Below are positions 15,733 to 24,330 of a stretch of DNA of 40,325 bases, piece by piece (within the stretch, counting starts at the first letter, position 1; every line of letters begins with the position of its first letter). The DNA is taken from positions 1-40,325 of the forward strand of contig JAAOYK010000028.1 in assembly GCA_018221305.1 (NCBI GenBank). The letters run 5' to 3'. This DNA comes from Candidatus Pacearchaeota archaeon (GTDB lineage Archaea; Nanobdellota; Nanobdellia; Pacearchaeales; GW2011-AR1). Under the pieces are notes generated by a model that had not been told where the DNA came from, ran no database searches, and saw only the letters and a program-made list of their open reading frames with translations. A program made the position numbers and the translations under genes.

Positions 15733-15740
15733 TTTATAAA
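15733..15740 (-). promoter_or_regulatory. TATA box fixing the DUF4405 gene start
   Basis: TTTATAAA is a palindrome centred 25.5 nt before ATG 15711. It lies too close to tRNA-Ala (11.5 nt) to serve that gene; an ATAAATAA near 15710-15717 could do so. Confidence 0.6.
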
Positions 15741-15747
15741 ACTTATT

Positions 15748-15819
15748 GGGCCTGTCGTATAATGGTTATTATTCTCGGCTGGCAGTCGAGAGACCCGGGT
15801 TCGACTCCCGGCAGGTCCA
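15748..15819 (+). tRNA. tRNA-Ala (GGC)
   Basis: A 72-nt cloverleaf with acceptor GGGCCTG/CAGGTCC, including the G3:U70 pair that marks alanine tRNAs. The anticodon loop CTGGCAG reads GGC, the T arm is CCGGG-TTCGACT-CCCGG and the discriminator is A. No intron and no encoded CCA. Its 3' end is repeated about 55 nt downstream. Confidence 0.97.
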
Positions 15820-15881
15820 TTCTTTTGGAACTGACGGCACTGGCAATTTTTAATTGACTCAGCCGGCAGGTCCATTTCTTT
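15803..15881 (+). repeat. Duplicated tRNA-Ala 3' end
   Basis: GACTC-CCGGCAGGTCCATT at the tRNA end (15803-15821) recurs as GACTC-AG-CCGGCAGGTCCATT at 15856-15876, with similar T/C-rich sequence after both. Fourteen bases match without a gap. The spacer contains CTGACGGC (about 15831-15838), which can pair with GCCGGCAG of the second copy with one mismatch. Confidence 0.75.
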
Positions 15882-15885
15882 CTCA

Positions 15886-16380
15886 TTAATCATTCATCTT
15901 TTTCCATTCCATATCATCACCTTGCTTAAGATGTTTATCCAGAATGACAAGTTCTTCATAAATCCCTTCAATTAAATCATAATTCTTAGCTTCATTAATG
16001 TCAACCCATCTATACTCGCTAAGAGCCTTACATAACTGCACAGTATCACCAACAGGCGTTGCATACAAACTAATGATCAATGTAGGTATTTCATCACTCC
16101 TTACATAAACCAAACTAGTGACATATCCAATATTCTTAACATCTAACCCAACTTCTTCTTTAATTTCCCTTTTCAATAAATTCTCCAAAACATTATACCA
16201 ATGACTGTTTGTATCTTTCTCCTTTAAAGCATAATCTAGAACCTCCAACTTACCACCAGGGACAGTCCACTGACCAGGAAAAGCCTTTTCCCACTCGGCT
16301 CTTTTAGCAATTAAATATTTACCATCTTTCACAAGAATCCCAGTAACTACAACATAATGAGCTTTATTTTTGTCATACAT
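15886..16380 (-). CDS. NUDIX hydrolase with split Nudix box
   Basis: A 164-residue NUDIX-fold protein expected to hydrolyse a nucleoside diphosphate derivative. The C-terminal part of the box is clear (LLKREIKEEVGLDV, about 88-101) and the opening glycines are in WTVPGGKLEV (about 38-47). About 20 residues are inserted between them and the usual first Glu of the box is not at its normal place. FPGQWTVPGG and SEYRWVDINEA are typical flanks. ATG at 16380 is chosen because TTTAAAAA at 16402-16409 is centred 25.5 nt before it; the upstream TTG is not needed. Substrate unknown. Confidence 0.85.
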   Translation of the reverse strand: MYDKNKAHYVVVTGILVKDGKYLIAKRAEWEKAFPGQWTVPGGKLEVLDYALKEKDTNSHWYNVLENLLKREIKEEVGLDVKNIGYVTSLVYVRSDEIPTLIISLYATPVGDTVQLCKALSEYRWVDINEAKNYDLIEGIYEELVILDKHLKQGDDMEWKKMND

Positions 16381-16401
16381 CAAAAGATCAATTATTTTTA
16401 A

Positions 16402-16409
16402 TTTAAAAA
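16402..16409 (-). promoter_or_regulatory. TATA box fixing the NUDIX gene start
   Basis: TTTAAAAA, centred 25.5 nt before the ATG at 16380, decides for this ATG over the in-frame TTG three bases upstream. Confidence 0.55.
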
Positions 16410-16471
16410 CAAATATTTGTTACAAAACATATTTTCTAATATTTACCAATTCAAAGAAATAAGCCTGAAAA

Positions 16472-17146
16472 TTAATTTGGAAATAAATTATTGTACTTCA
16501 AAATAACTAAAGCAATCTGTCCATTAAATCCTGCAAAGATTTGTATCATTAAATTGTCATCTAATTTGTATATAATAGTTTCAACAAATGTAGCAGTTAT
16601 TGCCATAATACCAACTAATAGCCATAATTGCCAAGAATAAATGAGTGAAATGTCATAGATAGCTCCTCTAAAAAATACACCAATACCAATAAGCAAATCA
16701 ACTGCCAACTCTGTCAAGGTCCCTTCCCAACTTCTATTTTTCAGTCCAAAAACTTGATGTTTCCCATACTTAGTACCAACCAATGCCGCTGCTAAATCTC
16801 CAAAAGTTGTCATTAAAATGGCTGCCATAGCAACACGTATATCAAAAATTGCCAAAACAAGTATTGCCCCAATTAAAAAGAAAACATCACCACCAAAAGT
16901 AGCTTTTTCTTTTTTACGCCTTAAATATTTCCAGACATGACTAACTAATGGAATTTTGCTTCCAATTTCAATCCTAAAATATTCAAACTCAATAGCAATG
17001 ATTAATATTAAAACAAGAAACAATAATGCGATGTGTTTATTAAAAATATCACTAGCCAAAAAGTAAATAAATAAGATAAAAACTGAAAGAAAATGTATAA
17101 ACTTCCGCGCCAGCTCCTGCTTAAAATTCCACTTCATTTTTAACAT
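16472..17146 (-). CDS. Dolichol/polyprenol kinase-like membrane protein
   Basis: A 224-residue integral membrane protein of the SEC59/phytol kinase/CDP-diglyceride synthetase-like superfamily, probably a CTP-dependent polyprenol kinase in lipid-carrier recycling for glycosylation. Family marks are RKFIHFLSVF near residue 14, TTFGDLAAALVGTKYGKH near 113-130, NRSWEGTLTEL near 137-147 and FVETIIYKLDDNLMIQ near 187-202. About six to seven hydrophobic segments are visible. A second ATG at 17137 is possible; a TTTAAAAA box about 24 nt before 17146 favours the first. The exact lipid substrate is inference. Confidence 0.83.
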   Translation of the reverse strand: MLKMKWNFKQELARKFIHFLSVFILFIYFLASDIFNKHIALLFLVLILIIAIEFEYFRIEIGSKIPLVSHVWKYLRRKKEKATFGGDVFFLIGAILVLAIFDIRVAMAAILMTTFGDLAAALVGTKYGKHQVFGLKNRSWEGTLTELAVDLLIGIGVFFRGAIYDISLIYSWQLWLLVGIMAITATFVETIIYKLDDNLMIQIFAGFNGQIALVILKYNNLFPN

Positions 17147-17204
17147 AATGTAATAGAATCCAATATTTTTAAACTATTGCACTAACAAAAAAGACATTAT
17201 AAGC

Positions 17205-18917
17205 CTATTTAACCCTTGTATCAACAATTTTTCCAGCTTTAAGAAACTCTATCTCTTTATTGATCAATTTTCTAAGTATATCACGTAAATCTTTAATTTT
17301 TACTCGAATTTGTCTTGTACTATCCCTATCCCTAATAGTTGCGTCCTTACCTTTCTCACTATCAGCATCAACAGTTATACAATACGGTGTGCCAATTTCA
17401 TCATTTCTTGCATAACGTCTTCCAACACTACCACCTTTATCATAAATTATATTCCATTCTCGCCTAAGATCATCAACAATACTTTGTGCCATTTCAATAT
17501 ATTCAGGTTTTTTAATTATAGGAAAAACTGCAGCCTTTATCGGGGCAAGTTTTGCAGGAATACGAAGAACAACATAATCACGTTTTTTGTCTTTTGTATA
17601 ACCTTTAGTTAAAACTGCCAAAAAAGCTCGCTCTATCCCAAACGTTGGCTCAATAACTCGTGGCACTATTTTCTTTTTACTTTTTTCATCAAAAATTTCC
17701 TGAGATTGTTTACTATGTTTTTGATGTTGCAACAAATCATACTGACCACGATCAGCATTACCAGCAACTTCTAAACTACCAAAACTATACTCATAATCAA
17801 CATCAAATGTTGCACTTGAATAATGACTTAATTCGTCTTTGGTATGTTCTCTTATTTTTATTTCAGTAAGCCCTAAACTTTGGTACCACAGAATTTGTTC
17901 AGCAAGCCAATAAGCATGCCAGTTACCTAACCTTTTTTCATCAACCATTTGTCCAATAGTTATCTCTCTTAATTCATCACTATCCTTTTCCTGGGTTTGA
18001 GAGTCTAATAACCTTACTTTAACTTCCCTATGTATTTCAGAAAAAAGTTCACAGTTTGTTTCATCAGGATTAATAAAAAACTCAAACTCTGCTATATGAA
18101 ATTCTCTACATCTAAACAAAAAATCTCTAGGAGCAATTTCGTTTCTAAAACATCTACCAATTTGCGCAATACCAAAAGGTAACTGTTGACGTGAAGTTTG
18201 TTGAATAAGCTTAAAATCCATAAACATCCCTTGAGCAGTTTCTCCTCTAAGATATGCAGAAACTGGATCAATCGCTCCAACCTTAGTTTCAAACATCAAA
18301 TTAAACTTACCCATATTTTCATATTCACCCCCACATTCACACTTAACTTTTCCAAACTCGTTTTCATCTAATTTTGTAGTTTTTGTACAATTTTTACATT
18401 TAACAAAAATGTCATTAAAATTTGCAACATGTCCAGAAGCTTCCCAAGTCTTTGGATGACTTATAATACTTGCTTCCATTCCAACCATATTATCTCTACT
18501 TTTCACAAAAAAGTTCCACCAGTCCTGTTTTATGTTATTAAAAAGCTCAACACCAAGGGGCCCAAAGTCCCAAAAACCACTCATCCCCCCATAAAGGTCA
18601 CTACTACGAAAAACAAATCCCTTTTCCTTACAAAAATTTGTTAATTCTTCAATAGTTATCTTCTCCTTTTCAAAAGCATCATCACTATCATTAACTTCAT
18701 TATCATTACTAACTGTTTCTCCAACAATTTCTTTTGCTTGTTTGATTGTGTCAGCCATTTTCAAAGTTTCTTCAATTTCTGTTTTTTTACGCTCAGCATC
18801 TTTGCGATCTTTCCCAAGATATGCAACACTTTTGCTACGAACTTTATCACCTTCTCTTATACTTTTGTTTAAATAATAATATTCTTTACCATTAATTGTT
18901 TTTTTGACAATATACAT
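17205..18917 (-). CDS. glyS: Glycyl-tRNA synthetase with extra N-terminal domain
   Basis: A 570-residue class II alpha2-type GlyRS that charges tRNA-Gly. The core begins near residue 85 (TIEELTNFCKEKGFVFRSSD, then LYGGMSGFWDFGPLG); motif 2 is GRCFRNEIAPRD and motif 3 is TFGIERAFLAVL. A CKNC...CECGG zinc-ribbon-like insert lies near 175-200. LAPIKAAVFPI starts the anticodon-binding domain, and the chain ends without the long insertions common in archaeal/eukaryotic forms, so it looks closer to Thermus-like bacterial alpha2 enzymes. Residues 1-50 (MYIVKKTINGKEYYYL, KVRSKSVAYLGK) resemble N-terminal domains of IS4/IS1634-type transposases. It has a strong Shine-Dalgarno site at 18924-18931, unlike most neighbours. 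Confidence 0.95.
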   Translation of the reverse strand: MYIVKKTINGKEYYYLNKSIREGDKVRSKSVAYLGKDRKDAERKKTEIEETLKMADTIKQAKEIVGETVSNDNEVNDSDDAFEKEKITIEELTNFCKEKGFVFRSSDLYGGMSGFWDFGPLGVELFNNIKQDWWNFFVKSRDNMVGMEASIISHPKTWEASGHVANFNDIFVKCKNCTKTTKLDENEFGKVKCECGGEYENMGKFNLMFETKVGAIDPVSAYLRGETAQGMFMDFKLIQQTSRQQLPFGIAQIGRCFRNEIAPRDFLFRCREFHIAEFEFFINPDETNCELFSEIHREVKVRLLDSQTQEKDSDELREITIGQMVDEKRLGNWHAYWLAEQILWYQSLGLTEIKIREHTKDELSHYSSATFDVDYEYSFGSLEVAGNADRGQYDLLQHQKHSKQSQEIFDEKSKKKIVPRVIEPTFGIERAFLAVLTKGYTKDKKRDYVVLRIPAKLAPIKAAVFPIIKKPEYIEMAQSIVDDLRREWNIIYDKGGSVGRRYARNDEIGTPYCITVDADSEKGKDATIRDRDSTRQIRVKIKDLRDILRKLINKEIEFLKAGKIVDTRVK

Positions 18918-18923
18918 CTTTCA

Positions 18924-18931
18924 ATCACCTC
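18924..18931 (-). promoter_or_regulatory. Strong Shine-Dalgarno site with two-codon upstream ORF
   Basis: GAGGTGAT lies 6 nt before the GlyRS start and matches the archaeal anti-Shine-Dalgarno over eight bases. It overlaps a minimal ORF, ATG-AGG-TGA, at 18933-18925. This is the best ribosome binding site in the window. Confidence 0.7.
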
Positions 18932-18998
18932 ATTGATAATTTAACCACTACAAAAGTGTTTTTAAAGATTATTGTTAAAAATAAAAAAAATAAAAATA

Positions 18999-19070
18999 AG
19001 TGCGGACCGGGAATCGAACCCGGGTATCCCGCTCTGCAGGCGGGTGCAAGAACCACTATGCGATCCGCAC
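18999..19070 (-). tRNA. tRNA-Cys (GCA)
   Basis: A 72-nt cloverleaf with acceptor GTGCGGA/TCCGCAC and U as discriminator, the cysteine determinant. The anticodon stem is CCCGC/GCGGG with loop CTGCAGA reading GCA, and the T arm is CCGGG-TTCGATT-CCCGG. A TTTAAAAA box about 33 nt upstream suggests a leader of a few nucleotides. No CCA is encoded. Confidence 0.97.
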
Positions 19071-19128
19071 ATAATTATAATTCTATTAGAAAAATTGAGT
19101 TTTTAAACTTAGCTATACATAAAAAACA

Positions 19129-19202
<74 letters not shown>

Positions 19203-19246
19203 ATAAATGAGATACAAAAAAACTATATTTAAACCTATGGATTAAC

Positions 19247-22200
19247 CTATTTTTTCTTCTTTTTAGTTAATTTTTTACTCCCTTTACTAAGTTTTTTCAC
19301 TTTTCTCTTTTGTATCAATTTGTCAACTTCTTTAAAAATATCATCTTGAGCTTTCTTTTTTTTCTTTTTTGCTTTTTTCTTCTTAGTATGTTTTTGTGGT
19401 TTTCTACTTATTTTCTTTTTTTCATTTTTCTCATTTACTCTTTTTTTCTTTTTATGCTTTACATAACCTCTAGCCATAAAAATAGCACCTGCAAGAACTA
19501 TTAATCCCAAAACTATTGCTCCAGCAATACGTCCAGTATTTCCTCCCCCAATAACTTGTCCCGTAGCCCCGGATTCACCTAATACTACTGACTGTCTCAC
19601 AAAATTAGTCGGATCATCACTTTTTGCTAAATATAATGAATAAATACCATACACTTCTTCCCCAAGCTCTAGTTCAATATCTCTAGAAGTAAGCATACCA
19701 CTTGAAACAAACAAATCATTAATTCTTTTCACTTCAACTCCATCAGGGTCTACAAGCCAAACATCAATCAATACTTCTTCATCGACATTATCAGAATTAT
19801 TAAACAGATAATTAACATCTAAAATCCCATCTTCATGCACTACTTCACCAATTTGTATTACCTGCAGGCCTGTTGGCACCCTAACAAAAACAGTTTGAGT
19901 TTTGTTAGTTTCCTCACAAAACATACCAATTTCTCCCTTATAAGAACCTGGTTCTGTTCCTTCAGGAATATTAAGACTATAAACAAAATCTACATATTCT
20001 CCCGGAGCAATGCCTGCAATTTGGTTTACATAAATCCAAGAAGCATAATCTCCAAAGAATTTTAATTTACACTTATTTAAGTAACCACCCCCGGTATTTC
20101 TAACTTTAATTGACATCGTTTTTGAATCACCATCTCTTGCAACAATATCAGACAAACTACCAAAATCTATTTTACCAGTATTGTTCCCTACTGGCAAAAA
20201 GATAACACCCCCACCGCCCCCACTAGAGGATGAACCACCATCATTATTAATTATTATAACAGGTTTTACTCTAACATCAATCCGGTTAATAGGCCTATTA
20301 GTAGTTAAAGATTCAACCTGATTTCCAAAAGCATCAGCTTTTAAACATTCTACATACAAAAAGTCATAATAAACAGCAACAGAATTTACAGTAGTAGGAT
20401 TATAAGTAACTGTAAAACTTTTATTTTCAGATTTATTCAATGAAAAATTATACAAGCTAGCAGTTAGCCAATTGTATTCACTTCTTATAAAACATTGCTC
20501 AAGCGTATTATTTCCGTTATTTACAATCAAGTAATTAAAAACAAACGAAGAATCTTGCTCTATTGATTCATCATTAGAACAACTATCACCATCATAAGGC
20601 CTAAACTCCCCATCACACATAACATTACTATCTGAGTACATCACAGGTTGTCCAGCAGGAGGATTTATCCCATAACTAAATTCGACAGTCTCAAAAATAT
20701 CAGTCCCATTACCAAAACTAATATTACCATAATAAGTACCCTCTAAGATACTAGAATTTGCTTTAAAAGAAAATATAACTTTCGCAGGATTTGTTACATT
20801 ATCACTACTATTCAACATCACACTACTAGGATTTAACAAGAATGTAAAATTGCTTGCTGCATCAATATAGTAACTAATATTTAATGTAACATTGTCAGTA
20901 ACTAAATCATGCAATCCAACTTCAATATTTTGAGTTTCATCCTTGTCATTAACAGCAGCCAAAGTATAATCCTGCGGATAAACATTTAATACATATCCTG
21001 AAAAATCAAAACCAGTATCATTACTTTGATTATTGCTTTGGTTACCTGTTACAGTTAGATTAACACTAAAGCTAACAGCACTACTATTCAAATTACCAAA
21101 GATATCATTAGCATAAGCAATAAGCTCATGCTGCCCCTCACTAAAATTATAATCTCCTTCAACATAACTAACATTCTCGCTTCCATTAAAAAACCAAACA
21201 GAGTCCAAGTTAGAGTCAACGTCAATAGCACTAATATTAACATAAATACTACTAGTATTATAGCTAGTGTTTATTGGGCTAATAATGCTAAGCAGTGGGG
21301 CTTCATCATCAATATCAACATAAAAACTCACAGTCGCAGAAGTCAAATTTCCAAAGATATCATTAGCATAAGCAATAAGCTCATGCTGCCCCTCACTAAA
21401 ATTATAATATCCTTCAACATAACTAACATTATCAGTACCATTAAAAAACCAAACAGAGTCCAAGTCAGAACTATTAACAGAAAAATTAACATAAACACCT
21501 GCTAAGGTATAGGTAGTATTTGCTGGACTCACAATACTAAGATTCAGCCAAGAAGGACTAGCAACAACATTAGAATAAGTAATATTAAGATACGGATGCA
21601 AAGTTGCATCACCTACATCTTTTGAAGCATACTCATTAATATCAGCATCATTTGTATGCATTACAGCCCTAAACAAGTTTTCACTATCACCATATGTCTT
21701 TGATATCATATTTTTTACATCAAAACATCTCCAAGTATTTTCATATGTCTCATTCATCTGAACAATTGATTCTGACGTCAGATTACATGCAGAGGCATTA
21801 TCAAAATTTGTCCCGCAAGGTTGATTGTTCCAAGTAAGTGTTGATTCATCAAAACCAACATACATGTGACTAAGATTAATTTTTTGATCTTTCTTTCTTT
21901 GTAAATACACACACATCTGGGCTAAATCAATTTGTTTATCAGCAGGAATACTGGTTATATTAAACATTAAGTAAGTCCTAGCTCCATCCCCAGTCTTTAA
22001 AATATTAGAACTCCCAAAATTTTTGTTAGCATCCCCTGCATCTCCAACATAAGCATCCATGCCTGCAGGTTCGCTTGCATTAATCTTAATAGATGGATCA
22101 ATATATACTGGATACACCCTTTCAGTAGCATTAAGCCAATCATAAGGTGTTAAAAGTTTGATACTTAAACTAGGACCTTGTTTTTTAAAGATATAAGTTA

Positions 22201-22939
22201 ATTCAACTCTCGACCCATTACTATCATAAGCATAAGGTTTTGGGAAAAAATAAAGCAAATTACCAGCAATATCCTGAACTTCAACAGAGTCTGTTGAAGT
22301 GACCTCATTATTACCATCTAACAAATCAGTTCCCTCTATAATCAATCTAGGAGCATTAGTATTAAAATTAAAATTCATTTGTAAAGTAACGTTCACCGTA
22401 CTAGCAAGCCCTGGCAAAGGCAGATCTGAAAATGAATTTATAACTAATTCCTCCTTCAACATTGTAGGAAGGTAAAGATAACGAAAACTAATTCCAGACC
22501 CATAAATATCAGCATAATTAAAAGAATTTTCTTGAGCAGTTCCAATAACACCTAAAACATTACTAATCTGATCAAGCTGACCAATAGCATTTGTAAAATA
22601 AAGTGGCATAGGCCTAAAAGCAATCTCCACATTATCTTTTAAATATTTGACTGGCTGACCAGTGGTAGGGTCCACATTAAAAAAAGAACTATAAAATCCA
22701 GCATTATTTACTTCATAATCATATAAGGGATCAGAAGAAACATTAAGGCTCAAATTAATAAAATCATACCCACTCCCATTATCATAATTAACAATTCCGT
22801 TGTAAATTTCTAACCCAAAACTTCCATCACCATTATCTATTTTATTCCAATTACTACCCCTATCAATAACATTAGCATTAACCAAACTAAACATAAAAAA
22901 TGCTATAATTCCAAATAATACTATTCCTCTTTTGTTCAT
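19247..22939 (-). CDS. Large surface protein with DNRLRE-like and Ig-like domains
   Basis: A 1230-residue exported protein. A signal peptide (MNKRGIVLFGIIAFFMFSLVNA) is followed by a long beta-rich region and a DNRLRE/disaggregatase-like module near 290-450 (DAYVGDAGDANKNFGSS, TLTWNNQPC). Two near-identical 85-residue Ig-like repeats lie near 465-635 (VWFFNGTDNVSYVEG, GQHELIAYANDIFGNL), then further Ig/CARDB-like domains and a Ser/Gly linker near residue 895. The C-terminus has TGQVIGG, a membrane helix (AGAIVLGLIVLAGAIFMA) and a very lysine-rich tail. Many N-x-S/T sites suggest glycosylation. ATG 22939 is set by TTTAAATA at 22961-22968. It follows two smaller exported proteins on the same strand. 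Role in surface structure or attachment is inference. Confidence 0.9.
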   Translation of the reverse strand: MNKRGIVLFGIIAFFMFSLVNANVIDRGSNWNKIDNGDGSFGLEIYNGIVNYDNGSGYDFINLSLNVSSDPLYDYEVNNAGFYSSFFNVDPTTGQPVKYLKDNVEIAFRPMPLYFTNAIGQLDQISNVLGVIGTAQENSFNYADIYGSGISFRYLYLPTMLKEELVINSFSDLPLPGLASTVNVTLQMNFNFNTNAPRLIIEGTDLLDGNNEVTSTDSVEVQDIAGNLLYFFPKPYAYDSNGSRVELTYIFKKQGPSLSIKLLTPYDWLNATERVYPVYIDPSIKINASEPAGMDAYVGDAGDANKNFGSSNILKTGDGARTYLMFNITSIPADKQIDLAQMCVYLQRKKDQKINLSHMYVGFDESTLTWNNQPCGTNFDNASACNLTSESIVQMNETYENTWRCFDVKNMISKTYGDSENLFRAVMHTNDADINEYASKDVGDATLHPYLNITYSNVVASPSWLNLSIVSPANTTYTLAGVYVNFSVNSSDLDSVWFFNGTDNVSYVEGYYNFSEGQHELIAYANDIFGNLTSATVSFYVDIDDEAPLLSIISPINTSYNTSSIYVNISAIDVDSNLDSVWFFNGSENVSYVEGDYNFSEGQHELIAYANDIFGNLNSSAVSFSVNLTVTGNQSNNQSNDTGFDFSGYVLNVYPQDYTLAAVNDKDETQNIEVGLHDLVTDNVTLNISYYIDAASNFTFLLNPSSVMLNSSDNVTNPAKVIFSFKANSSILEGTYYGNISFGNGTDIFETVEFSYGINPPAGQPVMYSDSNVMCDGEFRPYDGDSCSNDESIEQDSSFVFNYLIVNNGNNTLEQCFIRSEYNWLTASLYNFSLNKSENKSFTVTYNPTTVNSVAVYYDFLYVECLKADAFGNQVESLTTNRPINRIDVRVKPVIIINNDGGSSSSGGGGGVIFLPVGNNTGKIDFGSLSDIVARDGDSKTMSIKVRNTGGGYLNKCKLKFFGDYASWIYVNQIAGIAPGEYVDFVYSLNIPEGTEPGSYKGEIGMFCEETNKTQTVFVRVPTGLQVIQIGEVVHEDGILDVNYLFNNSDNVDEEVLIDVWLVDPDGVEVKRINDLFVSSGMLTSRDIELELGEEVYGIYSLYLAKSDDPTNFVRQSVVLGESGATGQVIGGGNTGRIAGAIVLGLIVLAGAIFMARGYVKHKKKKRVNEKNEKKKISRKPQKHTKKKKAKKKKKKAQDDIFKEVDKLIQKRKVKKLSKGSKKLTKKKKK
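21096..21465 (-). repeat. Recent in-frame tandem duplication (two 115-bp near-identical blocks)
   Basis: Bases 21096-21210 and 21351-21465 differ at only about six positions, with a period of 255 bp (85 codons). They encode the core of the two Ig-like repeats of the surface protein. Identity of DNA, not just protein, points to a recent duplication or gene conversion. Confidence 0.9.
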
Positions 22940-22960
22940 AAAATACAATAAGAATTCTAA

Positions 22961-22968
22961 TTTAAATA
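22961..22968 (-). promoter_or_regulatory. TATA box of the large surface protein gene
   Basis: TTTAAATA is centred 25.5 nt before ATG 22939. It shows that the gene has its own promoter despite following two same-strand genes, and rejects an upstream TTG start at 22948. Confidence 0.6.
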
Positions 22969-22986
22969 GTTTTATATGACCCTAAA

Positions 22987-23529
22987 TTAAAGCCTTTTTG
23001 AAAGCAATTTTCTATTTTTCCTTTTCTCTTTTTTATCTTTCTTACCAGTACCAGAAAGATACTTTTTCTTAACTTCTAACGTTACCAAAACAGCAACCAA
23101 AATACAAGCTAGAGACAAAAGTGAATATAATAAAATCCCTTTAGTATTTTTGTCATCCTTATCAATAACAAACTCATAACTTACAAAATCTTGTAAATTA
23201 CCTCCAAGAGCAATAAATAAGGTATAATTTCCAGGTTCAATTAATATATCTTTTTCAACCCGTCTGCCTACAATCCCTTCTTTTTTTATATCAATTATAT
23301 CAACAGTTCGATAAATTTCAGAATCACTCACGTTTGTCACCCATACTTCAACCAAAGCATTATCCCCAATAATACTTTCTGAATTAAAGTCATAGTCTAC
23401 GATTAAGTCAGTACCAATCTTAGAATAACTAACATTATTTACATTTAAGACATTGTCTTGTGCTTGAACACTGCTCAAATTAAAAACTAGAAAGAATAAT
23501 ACAATAAAAAACAAACAAAACTTTTTCAT
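22987..23529 (-). CDS. Exported single-anchor protein with basic tail
   Basis: A 180-residue protein with a signal peptide (MKKFCLFFIVLFFLVFNLSSVQA), an outer beta-rich domain of about 110 residues (LIVDYDFNSES, ALVEVWVTNVSDSEIYRTVD, EPGNYTLFIALGG) and a membrane helix near 133-153. A Lys/Arg-rich cytoplasmic tail follows. The outer part resembles a small CARDB/Ig-like fold. The ATG lies 1 nt after the TAG of the preceding gene, so the pair is translated from one message; the upstream GTG is not needed. Function unknown, but the layout matches its neighbours. Confidence 0.8.
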   Translation of the reverse strand: MKKFCLFFIVLFFLVFNLSSVQAQDNVLNVNNVSYSKIGTDLIVDYDFNSESIIGDNALVEVWVTNVSDSEIYRTVDIIDIKKEGIVGRRVEKDILIEPGNYTLFIALGGNLQDFVSYEFVIDKDDKNTKGILLYSLLSLACILVAVLVTLEVKKKYLSGTGKKDKKEKRKNRKLLSKRL

Positions 23530-23530
23530 C

Positions 23531-24244
23531 CTATTCAGCACTTTTATTTTTTACACGATGAACTAAAACAACACTAAATAATCCAACGAGAACAAAAACA
23601 AAAATTATAAGCATAGGATACTGTTGAAAAAAGTTTCCTTTAATAACACTTTGCAAACCAATAGCATTACCAGTTAATGCAACACCTGTTGCTTCAAAAA
23701 GGTTATCATCAGTACCATCATTAACTTTAATTGCATATTCTCCTGTTGGCGCAGTCAATCGAATTCTTTTTGTTTGTCCAATATCCAAATTAACCAAAGC
23801 AGTTTCATGATTTTCACCAATATATATCAAAATTGGTTTTTCATAAATCACATTACCAACATTAGTAATAATTAAAGTATCTCCCTCCAATGTTATTTCT
23901 GCTTTCTCAAGCTCCCCAACATTAAACAACCGATCAACAACTATACCATTAGATGTCACAACAATCTTCCAAGGCCCACGATACGCATCTTCACTTATTT
24001 TATAATTAACAGTTTCACCTGAAAAAGTATTACCAGTTGCAACAATTTCTGAATAATGATTATACACTTCGTATTTTACAGACCCATCAATTTTCTGCAA
24101 ATTATCATCATACAAAACAACTTTAAAATTAATCGTCTCTCCAGGAGCATACTTATTTTTCATTTCAATATCCAAACTTTGCGCAGAAATAAAACTAACA
24201 AAGAATAATACCACTACAAAAAATGTTATACCAATCTTTTTCAT
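23531..24244 (-). CDS. Exported protein with MG-like domain and TGNAIG motif
   Basis: A 237-residue protein with signal peptide (MKKIGITFFVVVLFFVSFISA) and a first domain near 22-110 resembling alpha-2-macroglobulin MG modules (YAPGETINFKVVLYDDNLQKIDG, YRGPWKIVVTSNGIVVD). A second beta domain follows near 112-185. ALTGNAIG near 191-198 precedes the membrane helix near 211-230 (MLIIFVFVLVGLFSVVLV), which is followed by a short basic tail. It is the first gene of the surface cluster; TTTTTAAG at 24266-24273 gives the leaderless spacing. Function unknown; interaction with the larger surface protein is inference. Confidence 0.82.
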   Translation of the reverse strand: MKKIGITFFVVVLFFVSFISAQSLDIEMKNKYAPGETINFKVVLYDDNLQKIDGSVKYEVYNHYSEIVATGNTFSGETVNYKISEDAYRGPWKIVVTSNGIVVDRLFNVGELEKAEITLEGDTLIITNVGNVIYEKPILIYIGENHETALVNLDIGQTKRIRLTAPTGEYAIKVNDGTDDNLFEATGVALTGNAIGLQSVIKGNFFQQYPMLIIFVFVLVGLFSVVLVHRVKNKSAE

Positions 24245-24330
24245 GAATTTAAGAGTATTTACGAGTTTTTAAGTTTTATTAAACAAAGACAATTCCAAAC
24301 CTATTTAAACCAAAACATCTATTCAAAAAT

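Noticed and set aside
15705-15893. Minus-strand ORF with GSRTRVSRLPAE
   Set aside because: This is the well-known translation of antisense tRNA sequence, here tRNA-Ala.
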